Below, one piece after another: positions 6,680 through 13,525 of a stretch of 17,512 nt of DNA. Position numbers and translations under genes: made by a program. The notes under the pieces were generated by a model. The model made no database searches and was not told the DNA's origin. It worked only from the letters and a program-made list of their open reading frames with translations. Origin of the DNA: DASULK01 sp036381835 (GTDB lineage Bacteria; Actinomycetota; Actinomycetes; Mycobacteriales; Micromonosporaceae). Location: contig DASVCA010000144.1 of the NCBI GenBank assembly GCA_036381835.1, positions 1-17,512 on the forward strand. The letters are read 5' to 3'. Each line of letters starts with the position of its first letter. The first letter of the stretch is position 1.

Positions 6680-7354
6680 GTGTCCGAGATTAAGATCAGC
6701 GCCGAGCCCCGGACCGAGTTCGGCAAGGGGGGTGCCCGTCGTACCCGTCGGGCCGGCAAGGTGCCCGCCGTGCTGTATGGCCACGGTGAGAAGCCCAAGC
6801 ACATCGCGCTTCCCGCGCGGGAGTTCGCGGCGGCGATCCGGCACGGCGGTCTCACCCAGGTCCTCGACATCGAGGTCAGCGACGGGACCAGGGTCCTCGC
6901 CCTGCCGAAGGCGATCCAGCGCGATCCGGTCAAGGACATCATCGAGCACGTCGACCTGCTGCTGGTGCGACGGGGTGAGCAGGTCACGGTCGACGTCCCC
7001 CTCCAGCTGACCGGTGAGCCGGGAAAGAACACGCTGGTGGTCACCGAGGCCGACACCCTGTCGGTGCGGGGTGAGGCGACGAAGCTGCCCGACCACGTCG
7101 AGGTGTCGATCGCGGGCCTGGAGGCGGGCTCGCAGGTCACCGCCGGTGACGTGAAGCTGCCCGCCGGGGTCGAGCTGCTGACCGACCCGGAGACGATCGT
7201 CGCGGTGATCAGCCCGGCGCCGACCGCGGAGCAGATGGAGGCCGAGGCCGGCATCGCACCGGAGGAGCCGGAGGAAGCTGCGGAAGCCGAGGCGGTCGCC
7301 GAGGCTGCGGAGGCACAGGGCGGCGAGGCGACCACCGAGACCGAGCAGTCCTGA
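6680..7354 (+). CDS. rplY: 50S ribosomal protein L25 / general stress protein Ctc
   Basis: This 224-residue protein binds 5S rRNA in the large ribosomal subunit. The N-terminal L25 domain (about residues 1-92) shows RTEFGKGGARRTRRAGKVPAVLYG and the DLLLVRRGEQ boundary. The second TL5/Ctc-type domain (about 95-185) continues with VDVPLQLTGEPG. The last 40 residues are an Ala/Glu-rich acidic tail, as in many actinobacterial Ctc proteins. The start is GTG at 6680 with AGGAG seven bases upstream. It lies between prs and pth, the conserved order. A possible structured leader precedes it and a hairpin follows it. Confidence 0.96.
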   Translation: MSEIKISAEPRTEFGKGGARRTRRAGKVPAVLYGHGEKPKHIALPAREFAAAIRHGGLTQVLDIEVSDGTRVLALPKAIQRDPVKDIIEHVDLLLVRRGEQVTVDVPLQLTGEPGKNTLVVTEADTLSVRGEATKLPDHVEVSIAGLEAGSQVTAGDVKLPAGVELLTDPETIVAVISPAPTAEQMEAEAGIAPEEPEEAAEAEAVAEAAEAQGGEATTETEQS

Positions 7355-7365
7355 CACATGCGTCG

Positions 7366-7411
7366 AGCCCGTACGGGCGGCCGGGTCGCGTCCGGTTCGT
7401 CCGTACGGGCT
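7366..7411 (+). terminator. terminator-like hairpin between rplY and pth
   Basis: AGCCCGTACGG (7366-7376) and CCGTACGGGCT (7401-7411) form a perfect 11-bp stem with a 24-base loop, followed by TTTAT, the best T-run in this part of the window. It starts 12 bases past the rplY stop. The direct repeat ATGCGTCGA flanks it exactly (7358-7366 and 7414-7422). Confidence 0.6.
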
Positions 7412-7456
7412 TTATGCGTCGATGGATTTCGTCGTCGGCTTGGGGAGCCGCTCGGA

Positions 7457-8062
7457 ATGGGAGTCACGCCGTTGATCGAGGGAGGCGACCCGTGGCTGGT
7501 GGTCGGCCTGGGCAACCCGGGCCGGGAGTACGCCGGTAACCGTCACAACGTCGGCTTCATGGTGGCCGACGTGCTGGCGGCGCGGATCGGGTCGAGGTTC
7601 GGCCGGCACCGGCGCGCGGTCGCGGAGGTCGCGGAGGGGCGACTCGGCCCGGGCGGGCTGCGCCTGGTGCTGGTCAAACCGCTGAGCTACATGAACCTGT
7701 CCGGCGGCCCGGTGGTGGCGCTCGCCCGGTTCTACAAGGTGCCGACGGACCGGGTCGTCGTCATCCACGACGAGCTGGACATCGGGTACGGGCAGGTACG
7801 TGCCAAGCGTGGCGGTGGCGAAGGCGGCCACAACGGGCTGCGATCCATCTCCAAGTCGTTGGGCACCAAGGACTACCTGCGGGTCCGGTTCGGCATCGGG
7901 CGTCCGCCGGGCCGACAGGACCCGGCCGCCTACGTGCTGTCGGACTTCTCGGCCGCCGAGCGCAAGGAGTTGGACTTCCTCATCGACCGGGCGGCGGACG
8001 TGGTCGAGGCGATCATGACGCGCGGACTGGAGTGGGCGCAGAACGCCTACCACGGCACCTAG
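7457..8062 (+). CDS. pth: peptidyl-tRNA hydrolase
   Basis: This 201-residue cytoplasmic enzyme releases tRNA from prematurely dropped peptidyl-tRNA. Family motifs are VVGLGNPGREYAGNRHNVGF with the catalytic His at residue 30, KPLSYMNLSG with the substrate-binding Asn at 80, and IHDELD with Asp 105, corresponding to E. coli His20, Asn68 and Asp93. GGGEGGHNGLRS holds the further conserved Asn. The frame is open back to 7358. The ATG at 7457 is preferred because GGGAG lies nine bases upstream and because the region before it holds the rplY hairpin. The end, WAQNAYHGT, is complete. Confidence 0.96.
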   Translation: MGVTPLIEGGDPWLVVGLGNPGREYAGNRHNVGFMVADVLAARIGSRFGRHRRAVAEVAEGRLGPGGLRLVLVKPLSYMNLSGGPVVALARFYKVPTDRVVVIHDELDIGYGQVRAKRGGGEGGHNGLRSISKSLGTKDYLRVRFGIGRPPGRQDPAAYVLSDFSAAERKELDFLIDRAADVVEAIMTRGLEWAQNAYHGT

Positions 8063-8218
8063 ACCCAGGTTCGCCCGATCAGCTGATTAGCCGTCGTCCG
8101 TTCGGCCGATATTCGGCGAAGTTCGAGTCAGGGCTGTGCGGGCTGGCGAGACTGTGGGCACCACACGGTGCTCCCCTGCCACCGGGTAGGCGGGAGCTTC
8201 GCCTGGCGGAGGTCCGGA
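8063..8218 (+). promoter_or_regulatory. pth-cysD gap with small inverted repeats
   Basis: This 156-base gap holds ATCAGCTGAT (8078-8087), GCCGA-TAT-TCGGC (8105-8117), a 7-bp hairpin with one wobble pair GGGCACC-ACAC-GGTGCTC (8156-8173), and AGGCG...CGCCT (8188-8192 with 8200-8204) ending four bases before the cysD ribosome site. No known riboswitch or leader peptide was recognised. These may be promoter or leader control elements for cysDN. Confidence 0.3.
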
Positions 8219-9136
8219 ATGCCTGTCAGCGCACCAGCGGCGTACCGGGTTTCCCACCTGACCGCACTCGAGGCCGAGAGCATCTTCATCATCCGCGAGG
8301 TGGCCGCCGAACTGGAGCGGCCGGTCCTGCTGTTCTCCGGCGGCAAGGACTCGGTGGTCATGCTCCGGTTGGCGCAGAAGGCCTTCGCGCCCGCGCCCAT
8401 CCCGTTCCCGGTGCTGCACGTGGACACCGGCCACAACTTCCCCGAGGTCATCGAGTTCCGGGATGCCCGCGTCGCGGAACTCGGGGTGCGGTTGCTGGTC
8501 GCCAGCGTGCCCGAGGCGATCGAGGAGGGCCTGGTTAGCGACCCCCCGGACGGGATGCGTAACCGGATCCAAACCCCGGTGCTGCTCGCGGCCGTCGAGA
8601 AACACCGTTTCGATGCGCTGTTCGGCGGCGCCCGGCGCGACGAGGAACGGTCCCGGGCGAAGGAACGGGTGTTCAGCTTCCGGGACGAGTTCGGCCAGTG
8701 GGACCCGAAGAACCAGCGACCCGAGCTGTGGACCCTCTACAACGGCCGACACCATCCGGGAGAGTCGATCCGGGTCTTTCCGCTGTCCAACTGGACCGAA
8801 CTCGACGTGTGGCACTACATCGCCAAGGAGAACCTGGCCCTGCCTCCGATCTACTACGCCCACGAGCGTGAAGTGGTCGAGCGCGACGGCATGCTCTACG
8901 CCACCTGCGAGTATCTGCGGCCCCGCGACGGCGAGACGCCCTTCCCCGCCCGGGTGCGCTACCGCACCGTGGGGGACGCCACTTGCACGGCGGCGGTCCG
9001 GTCCACGGCGGGGACCGTCGCCGAGGTCATCGCGGAGATCTCCGTGTCCCGGCTCACCGAGCGGGGCGCGACCCGCGGGGACGACCGGATCAGCGACGCG
9101 GCGATGGAGGACCGCAAACGGGAGGGCTATTTCTGA
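8219..9136 (+). CDS. cysD: sulfate adenylyltransferase subunit 2 (ATP sulfurylase small subunit)
   Basis: This 305-residue subunit joins sulfate to ATP to make adenosine-5'-phosphosulfate, the first step of sulfate assimilation. It works as a complex with the GTPase CysN. The PP-loop SGGKDSVVMLR starts at residue 40, followed by HVDTGHNFPEVIEFR, FGGARRDEERSRAKER and the family terminus EDRKREGYF. The ATG at 8219 has GGAGG six bases upstream. The in-frame ATG at 8168 lacks a ribosome site. The length is normal for CysD. Its stop overlaps the cysN start as TGATG, so the two are translationally coupled. Confidence 0.97.
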   Translation: MPVSAPAAYRVSHLTALEAESIFIIREVAAELERPVLLFSGGKDSVVMLRLAQKAFAPAPIPFPVLHVDTGHNFPEVIEFRDARVAELGVRLLVASVPEAIEEGLVSDPPDGMRNRIQTPVLLAAVEKHRFDALFGGARRDEERSRAKERVFSFRDEFGQWDPKNQRPELWTLYNGRHHPGESIRVFPLSNWTELDVWHYIAKENLALPPIYYAHEREVVERDGMLYATCEYLRPRDGETPFPARVRYRTVGDATCTAAVRSTAGTVAEVIAEISVSRLTERGATRGDDRISDAAMEDRKREGYF

Positions 9137-10428
9137 TGACCGCGACCGGTGACCTCCCGGCCGACGCCCGCCCCACGGAGCTGCTGCGTTTCGCCACGGC
9201 GGGCAGCGTCGACGACGGCAAGTCCACCCTGATCGGGCGGCTGCTCTACGACACGAAGTCGCTGTTGCGCGACCAGCTCGCGGCGGTCGAGGCGGCGAGC
9301 GCCGCGCGCGGCGACGAGTACGTGAACCTCGCCCTGCTCACCGACGGTCTGCGCGCCGAGCGGGAACAGGGCATCACCATCGACGTGGCGTACCGCTACT
9401 TCACCACCCCGCGCCGGAAGTTCATCATCGCCGACACGCCGGGACACATCCAGTACACCCGCAACATGGTGACCGGGGCGTCCACCGCCGACCTGGCGTT
9501 GATTCTGGTCGATGCCCGTAAGGGGCTGCTGGAGCAGTCCCGGCGCCACGCCTTCCTCTGTTCGCTGCTGCGCGTGCCGCACCTGGTCCTGTGCGTCAAC
9601 AAGATGGACCTCATCGACTGGTCGCAGGAGGTGTTCGAACGGATCGCGGACGAGTTCGCCGCGTTCGCCGCCCGGCTGGAAGCGCCCGACCTGGCCGTGG
9701 TGCCGATCTCCGCGCTGCACGGCGACAACGTCACCAGCCGGTCCCCGAACATGCCCTGGTACGAGGGGCCGTCCCTGCTGCACCACCTGGAACACGTACA
9801 CATCGCCTCGGACCGCAACCTGGTCGACGTGCGATTCCCGGTGCAGTACGTGATCCGCCCACAGTCGACGTCCATCCACGACTACCGCGGCTACGCCGGT
9901 CAGGTCGCCTCGGGGGTGCTCCGGCCCGGTGACGAGGTCATGGTGCTGCCCTCCGGCTTCACCAGCCGGATCGCGGCGATCGACACCGCCGACGGCCCGG
10001 TGGAGCAGGCGTTCCCGCCGATGTCCGTGACCGTCCGGCTCGCCGATGAACTGGATGTGTCCCGCGGCGATATGATCTGTCGGCCGAACAACGCGCCCGC
10101 GGCCACCCAGGACATCGAGGCGATGATCTGCTGGATGGACGAGAGCCGTCCGCTGCGGGTGGGCGGCAGGTACGCGGTGAAGCACACCACCCGGGTCGCC
10201 CGGACACTGGTGAAGAACATCCACTACCGGCTCGATGTGAACACCCTGCACCGCGACGAGGCGGCCACCCGGCTCGCCCTGAACGAGATCGGACGGGTAC
10301 GGCTGCGTACCACCGTGCCGTTGCTGGCCGACGAGTACCGCCGCAACCGGGCCACGGGCGGGTTCATCCTCATCGACGAGACCACGAACCGCACGGTCGG
10401 CGCGGGAATGATCGTCGGGACCGCTTGA
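9136..10428 (+). CDS. cysN: sulfate adenylyltransferase subunit 1 (GTPase subunit)
   Basis: This 430-residue EF-Tu-like GTPase activates the CysD sulfurylase by coupling GTP hydrolysis to APS formation. The P-loop GSVDDGKST lies at residues 23-31, EREQGITIDVAYRYF is switch I, DTPGH is at 100-104, and NKMD is at 155-158. Beta-barrel domains fill the C-terminal half. The protein ends after the barrel domains (VGAGMIVGTA), so unlike mycobacterial CysNC it has no fused APS kinase, and no separate cysC is in the window. The start overlaps the cysD stop, with GGAGGG about nine bases before it. It is convergent with galE, with a gap of three bases. Confidence 0.97.
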   Translation: MTATGDLPADARPTELLRFATAGSVDDGKSTLIGRLLYDTKSLLRDQLAAVEAASAARGDEYVNLALLTDGLRAEREQGITIDVAYRYFTTPRRKFIIADTPGHIQYTRNMVTGASTADLALILVDARKGLLEQSRRHAFLCSLLRVPHLVLCVNKMDLIDWSQEVFERIADEFAAFAARLEAPDLAVVPISALHGDNVTSRSPNMPWYEGPSLLHHLEHVHIASDRNLVDVRFPVQYVIRPQSTSIHDYRGYAGQVASGVLRPGDEVMVLPSGFTSRIAAIDTADGPVEQAFPPMSVTVRLADELDVSRGDMICRPNNAPAATQDIEAMICWMDESRPLRVGGRYAVKHTTRVARTLVKNIHYRLDVNTLHRDEAATRLALNEIGRVRLRTTVPLLADEYRRNRATGGFILIDETTNRTVGAGMIVGTA

Positions 10429-10431
10429 CCG

Positions 10432-11400
10432 TCACCGCCGCCGGTGGAACTCCCAGGCGTCGGCCACGATGTCGTCCAGCGCCGGCCTGGCCGGTGTCCA
10501 GCCCAGCTCCGCACGCGCCCGCGCGGCGGAGGCGACCAACGCCGCGGGATCGCCGGCCCGGCGAGGCGCCATCTCGACCGGCACCCGACGCCCGGTGACT
10601 TCCTGCACCGCCGCCACCACCTGCCGGTTCGAGTACCCGTTCCCGTTGCCCAGGTTGTAGATGCGGTGCTCACCGGCGACGGCCGTGTCGAGGGCGAGCA
10701 GATGCGCGACGGCCAGGTCCACGACATGGATGTAGTCGCGTACGCAGGTGCCGTCGGCGGTCGGGTAGTCGTCGCCGAACAGCCGGAGCCTGTCTCGTCG
10801 GCCCGCGGCCACATCGAGCGCGATCGGGATGAGATGGGTTTCCGGGGTGTGCCGTTCGCCGAGGGCGACGCCGGGGCGCAGGTACGCGCCGGCCACGTTG
10901 AAGTAGCGCAGTGAGACGGCGGCCAGCCCGTGCGCCCGGGATTCGGCGGTCAACGCGTGGTCGACCGCCAGCTTGGTCGCCCCGTACGCGTTGGTCGGGG
11001 CGGTGGCCGCGGTCTCGGGGACGGGCAACTCCACCGGGTCGCCGTAGACGGCGGCGGTGGAGGAGAAGACGAACCGGGGCACCCGGGCGGTGCGGACCGC
11101 GTCGAGGAGCGCCAACGAGCCGATCGTGTTCGCGGCCCAGTAGCGTTCCGGGACCTGCACCGACTCGCCGGCGGCGATCAGACCGGCGAAATGCAGGACG
11201 GCGTCGAAGCCGGCGTCGGGGGTGAGTACGTGGGCGGCGTCGTGCACCGGTGCCCGGACGAAGATCGCCTCGGGTGCGAGCGCCTCCGAGCAGCCGGTGG
11301 CCAGGTCGTCGAGCACCACCACCTGGTGTCCGGCGTCGATCAGCAGCCGGGCCACCACGCTTCCGACGTATCCCGCCCCACCGGTCACCAGCAGCCGCAT
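10432..11400 (-). CDS. galE: UDP-glucose 4-epimerase
   Basis: This 322-residue extended short-chain dehydrogenase interconverts UDP-glucose and UDP-galactose using bound NAD. GGAGYVG (residues 7-13) is the dinucleotide-binding loop, FSSTAAVYG (112-120) holds the catalytic Ser/Thr region, and Tyr139-xxx-Lys143 in NAYGATK is the active-site pair. SLRYFNVAGA and CVRDYIHVVDLAVAH are GalE signatures. The frame is open far upstream on this strand, but the protein begins at the ATG at 11400, where the Rossmann fold starts and GAGGAAGG lies four bases upstream. It is divergent from trpS and convergent with cysN, so it is probably transcribed alone. Confidence 0.96.
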   Translation of the reverse strand: MRLLVTGGAGYVGSVVARLLIDAGHQVVVLDDLATGCSEALAPEAIFVRAPVHDAAHVLTPDAGFDAVLHFAGLIAAGESVQVPERYWAANTIGSLALLDAVRTARVPRFVFSSTAAVYGDPVELPVPETAATAPTNAYGATKLAVDHALTAESRAHGLAAVSLRYFNVAGAYLRPGVALGERHTPETHLIPIALDVAAGRRDRLRLFGDDYPTADGTCVRDYIHVVDLAVAHLLALDTAVAGEHRIYNLGNGNGYSNRQVVAAVQEVTGRRVPVEMAPRRAGDPAALVASAARARAELGWTPARPALDDIVADAWEFHRRR

Positions 11401-11481
11401 CTCGCCTTCCTCGACCCCACCCCGCGGGCCCCGCTGCCCGAAGGTGACCGCGGGTTGCCCGGAACACACCGGCTGAAACCG

Positions 11482-11497
11482 GCGGTACGCGTACCGC
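11482..11497. promoter_or_regulatory. 16-bp perfect palindrome in the galE-trpS divergent gap
   Basis: GCGGTACGCGTACCGC is identical to its own reverse complement. It lies 82 bases upstream of galE and 48 bases upstream of trpS. It could be an operator shared by the two genes. No regulator is identified. Confidence 0.35.
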
Positions 11498-11544
11498 TGC
11501 GGGGCGCACGGGTGGGCCGGTGGGCCGCCTGTCAGAATGCCCAC

Positions 11545-12570
11545 ATGTCCGAAGCTGCTGCCCGTCCTCGGGTCCTCTCCGGCATCCAGCCGACCGCTGA
11601 CTCGTTCCACCTCGGCAACTACCTCGGCGCGGTGCGCAACTGGGTGGCCATGCAGGAGACGCACGACGCCTTCTACTGCGTGGTGGACCTGCACGCGATC
11701 ACCGCCGGGCACGACCCGGCCCAGCTGCGCCGGCGTACCCGGGTCGCGGCGGCGCAGCTGTTCGCCGTCGGACTGGACCCTCAGCGGTGCACCCTGTTCG
11801 TGCAGTCGCACGTATCGGAGCACGCGGAGCTGGCGTGGGTGCTCGGCTGCCTCACCGGATTCGGCGAGGCGAGCCGGATGACGCAGTTCAAGGACAAGTC
11901 CGCCAAGCAGGGGGTGGAGCGGGCCAGCGTGGGTCTGTTCACCTACCCGATCCTGCAGGCCGCCGACATTCTGCTGTACCAGGCGGGCGCGGTCCCGGTC
12001 GGCGAGGACCAGCGTCAACACCTGGAACTCACCCGTGATCTGGCGCAACGGTTCAACAACCGGTTCGGTGCGACCTTCACCGTCCCCGAGCCCTACATCG
12101 TGCGGGACACCGCGAAGATCGTCGACCTGCAGAACCCGACGGTGAAGATGTCGAAATCGGCTTCGTCCCCGGCCGGCATCATCGAGCTGCTCGACGATCC
12201 CGCGAAATCGGCGAAGAAGATCCGCTCGGCGGTCACCGACACCGGACGGGAGATCATCTTCGATCGGGAGAACAAGCCGGGCATCGCCAACCTCCTGACC
12301 ATCTACTCCGCGCTGTCCGGCCGCACCGTCGACGACCTGGTCGAGGCGTACGCGGGCAAGGGCTACGGCGACCTGAAGAAGGACCTCGCCGAAGTGGTGA
12401 CGGAATTCGTCCGGCCGATCCAGGAACGCACCCGCGGCTACCTGGAGGATCCGGCGCAGCTGGACAAGGTGCTCGCCATCGGCGCGGAGAAGGCGCGCGC
12501 CGTCGCCGGGGCGACGCTGCAGACCGTGTACGACCGCATCGGGTTCCTGCCGCCGTCGCGCGAAAGGTAG
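11545..12570 (+). CDS. trpS: tryptophanyl-tRNA synthetase
   Basis: This 341-residue class I aminoacyl-tRNA synthetase charges tRNA-Trp. The HIGH-type motif is HLGN (residues 22-25) in SGIQPTADSFHLGNYLGA, and the KMSKS loop is at 201-205. Also typical are VDLHAIT, QSHVSEHAELAWVL and QAADILLYQA with PVGEDQRQHLELTRDLAQRF. The ATG at 11545 has no clear ribosome site. CAGAAT ends six bases before it and resembles a -10 element, so the mRNA may be leaderless, which is common in actinobacteria. The frame is open upstream, but the family N-terminus begins here. A hairpin follows the stop immediately. Confidence 0.97.
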   Translation: MSEAAARPRVLSGIQPTADSFHLGNYLGAVRNWVAMQETHDAFYCVVDLHAITAGHDPAQLRRRTRVAAAQLFAVGLDPQRCTLFVQSHVSEHAELAWVLGCLTGFGEASRMTQFKDKSAKQGVERASVGLFTYPILQAADILLYQAGAVPVGEDQRQHLELTRDLAQRFNNRFGATFTVPEPYIVRDTAKIVDLQNPTVKMSKSASSPAGIIELLDDPAKSAKKIRSAVTDTGREIIFDRENKPGIANLLTIYSALSGRTVDDLVEAYAGKGYGDLKKDLAEVVTEFVRPIQERTRGYLEDPAQLDKVLAIGAEKARAVAGATLQTVYDRIGFLPPSRER

Positions 12571-12571
12571 T

Positions 12572-12600
12572 CGGCGCGGGCCGGTGTGCCGGCGGCGCCG
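12572..12600 (+). terminator. hairpin directly after trpS
   Basis: The outer stem CGGCGC (12572-12577) with GCGCCG (12595-12600) and the inner stem GCCGG-TGTG-CCGGC (12580-12593) are joined by a small internal loop, starting two bases past the trpS stop. It is followed only by TT, so this would be a GC-type terminator without a U-tract. Confidence 0.5.
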
Positions 12601-12662
12601 TTCACGCACGTGTTCGTCCGGAAACGCCGCCGCGATGGGCGCCGACCGGCCATGATGGTCGC

Positions 12663-13091
12663 GTGGGGGCGCTTGTGACGTTGGAGCTGCCGGAAGACTC
12701 CCCGGTGCTCAGACTGCCGTGGATCATCACCTTCGGGCCGCTCAGCGAGGAGGAGGAGTGGGAGCCGGTGGTGTGCGGCCCGTACGAACGACCGCACGCG
12801 CTGGCGCTCGCCGAATCGGTGGTGGCGGACGAGGAGCTGATGGCGGTCGTCGAGCCGCTGCTGCCGCGGGTGTCCCCGGACGAGATCCGCTCCGAGATCA
12901 CCGCGGCGAAGATGGCCGCCGAGGAGGAGGCGTCGGTCGCGGCCGGGGCGGAGTTGTACGGCGACTACGAGGAGCTGGCAGACGAGGAAGCGGCCCGGCA
13001 GACGGAGACGGAGGCCGAGCCGACCCAACCGCCGGACCCCGACGAGGTCCGGGCCGGATTCGCCCGCATCGCCGCACAGCTCACCGGCTGA
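12663..13091 (+). CDS. acidic protein of unknown function
   Basis: This encodes 142 residues, not recognised. The first 75 residues look folded, with a hydrophobic stretch VLRLPWIITFGPL, then EEEEWEPVVCGPYERPHALALAESVV. The second half is very rich in Glu and Ala (EEEASVAAGAELYGDYEELADEEAA) and ends with an amphipathic FARIAAQLTG. There is no signal peptide or membrane segment. Codon use is like that of neighbouring genes. The GTG at 12663 lacks a clear ribosome site. A second in-frame GTG at 12675, just after GGGGG, is a good alternative start and gives VTLELPEDSP. The gene lies between trpS and the sulfur operon and appears to be transcribed alone. Confidence 0.75.
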   Translation: MGALVTLELPEDSPVLRLPWIITFGPLSEEEEWEPVVCGPYERPHALALAESVVADEELMAVVEPLLPRVSPDEIRSEITAAKMAAEEEASVAAGAELYGDYEELADEEAARQTETEAEPTQPPDPDEVRAGFARIAAQLTG

Positions 13092-13238
13092 CCATGAGCG
13101 GGATGCGGCGCGGCGGTGGGATCGGCGTACCAGAATCCGGGAGCACAGCCGCGCGACGATAGTGGCGCCCGGCGACTTGCGCTATGGTTCTTTTCCGAAC
13201 CTGAGGCTTGAGCCTCCAATCGTCTGCGGAGTCTGGAC
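13092..13238 (+). promoter_or_regulatory. presumed promoter and upstream leader of the sulfur operon
   Basis: This segment has no gene. TATGGT (13183-13188) fits the -10 pattern TAnnnT without a clear -35. GAGGCT-TG-AGCCTC (13203-13216) is a perfect 6-bp hairpin or palindrome in the early leader, 22 bases before the leader-peptide ATG. It may be an operator or a leader stem. Confidence 0.4.
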
Positions 13239-13343
13239 ATGTCGTACGCGCGGGTGCCGCACCGGGAGATCCGGAAGCTGCGCCTCTGCTGGCGGCGTCA
13301 TGTCGACCTGATGCGCGTCTCCAGCGCGCTCTGTCACAGCTGA
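13239..13343 (+). CDS. putative cysteine-containing leader peptide of the sulfur operon
   Basis: This is a 34-residue open frame starting with ATG, with GGAG seven bases upstream. It contains WRRHVDLMRVSSALCHS at its C-terminus. This is the RRHVDLxRxxSAxC signature of short leader peptides found before cysteine and methionine genes in Streptomyces and related actinobacteria. Cys occurs at residues 17 and 32, the latter two residues before the final Ser. Such Cys-containing frames are thought to sense charged tRNA-Cys: ribosomes that stall at the Cys codon change the downstream RNA fold or expose the next ribosome site. It precedes the oxygenase-metY-metX operon by 182 bases. The motif match is from memory of the family. 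Regulation is inferred. Confidence 0.8.
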   Translation: MSYARVPHREIRKLRLCWRRHVDLMRVSSALCHS

Positions 13344-13525
13344 TTCTCTTCGTGTTCCCCGACGAGCGGTCGTGCACCGCTATCCCGGGGCGCCTCCTGC
13401 GGAATCCATGAAGCGCGCGGACCCCGACCGGGTCCGCCTCGTCCGCTCGCAATCCGGGCACGCCCGTTCGCCGACCGCCAGCGGCGGCGGGCGAACCACA
13501 TCCGATACCTCCCAGAAGGAGCATC
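13344..13525 (+). promoter_or_regulatory. possible attenuator between leader peptide and oxygenase
   Basis: This 182-base spacer holds GCGGT-CGTGC-ACCGC (13366-13380) and the strong hairpin GCGGACCC-CGACC-GGGTCCGC (13417-13437). CTCCT (13394-13398) could pair with the AGGAG of the oxygenase ribosome site (13517-13521), and a local CTCC-CAGAA-GGAG hairpin (13509-13521) also covers that site. Competing folds of this kind are what a translational attenuator needs. No U-run is present, so control of translation or Rho-type termination is more likely than intrinsic termination. These pairings were read by eye. Confidence 0.4.

Noticed and set aside
8136..8189. 17-codon frame with one Cys upstream of cysD as a leader peptide
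   Set aside because: It starts with GTG without a ribosome site and lacks the HVDLxR signature.
9127..10251. 374-codon antisense frame over cysN
   Set aside because: It is Gly/Arg/His-rich with no family features, and cysN on the other strand is certain.
11401..12609. Open frame on the minus strand continuing upstream of galE across the trpS region
   Set aside because: It is in frame with galE but the GalE fold begins at 11400 with a good ribosome site. The upstream part is antisense to the well-supported trpS and is a GC-rich shadow frame.
13092..13525. SAM or other riboswitch before the metY-metX operon
   Set aside because: No recognisable SAM-I, SAM-II or SAM-IV core was found by eye. 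The leader peptide explains the gap better.
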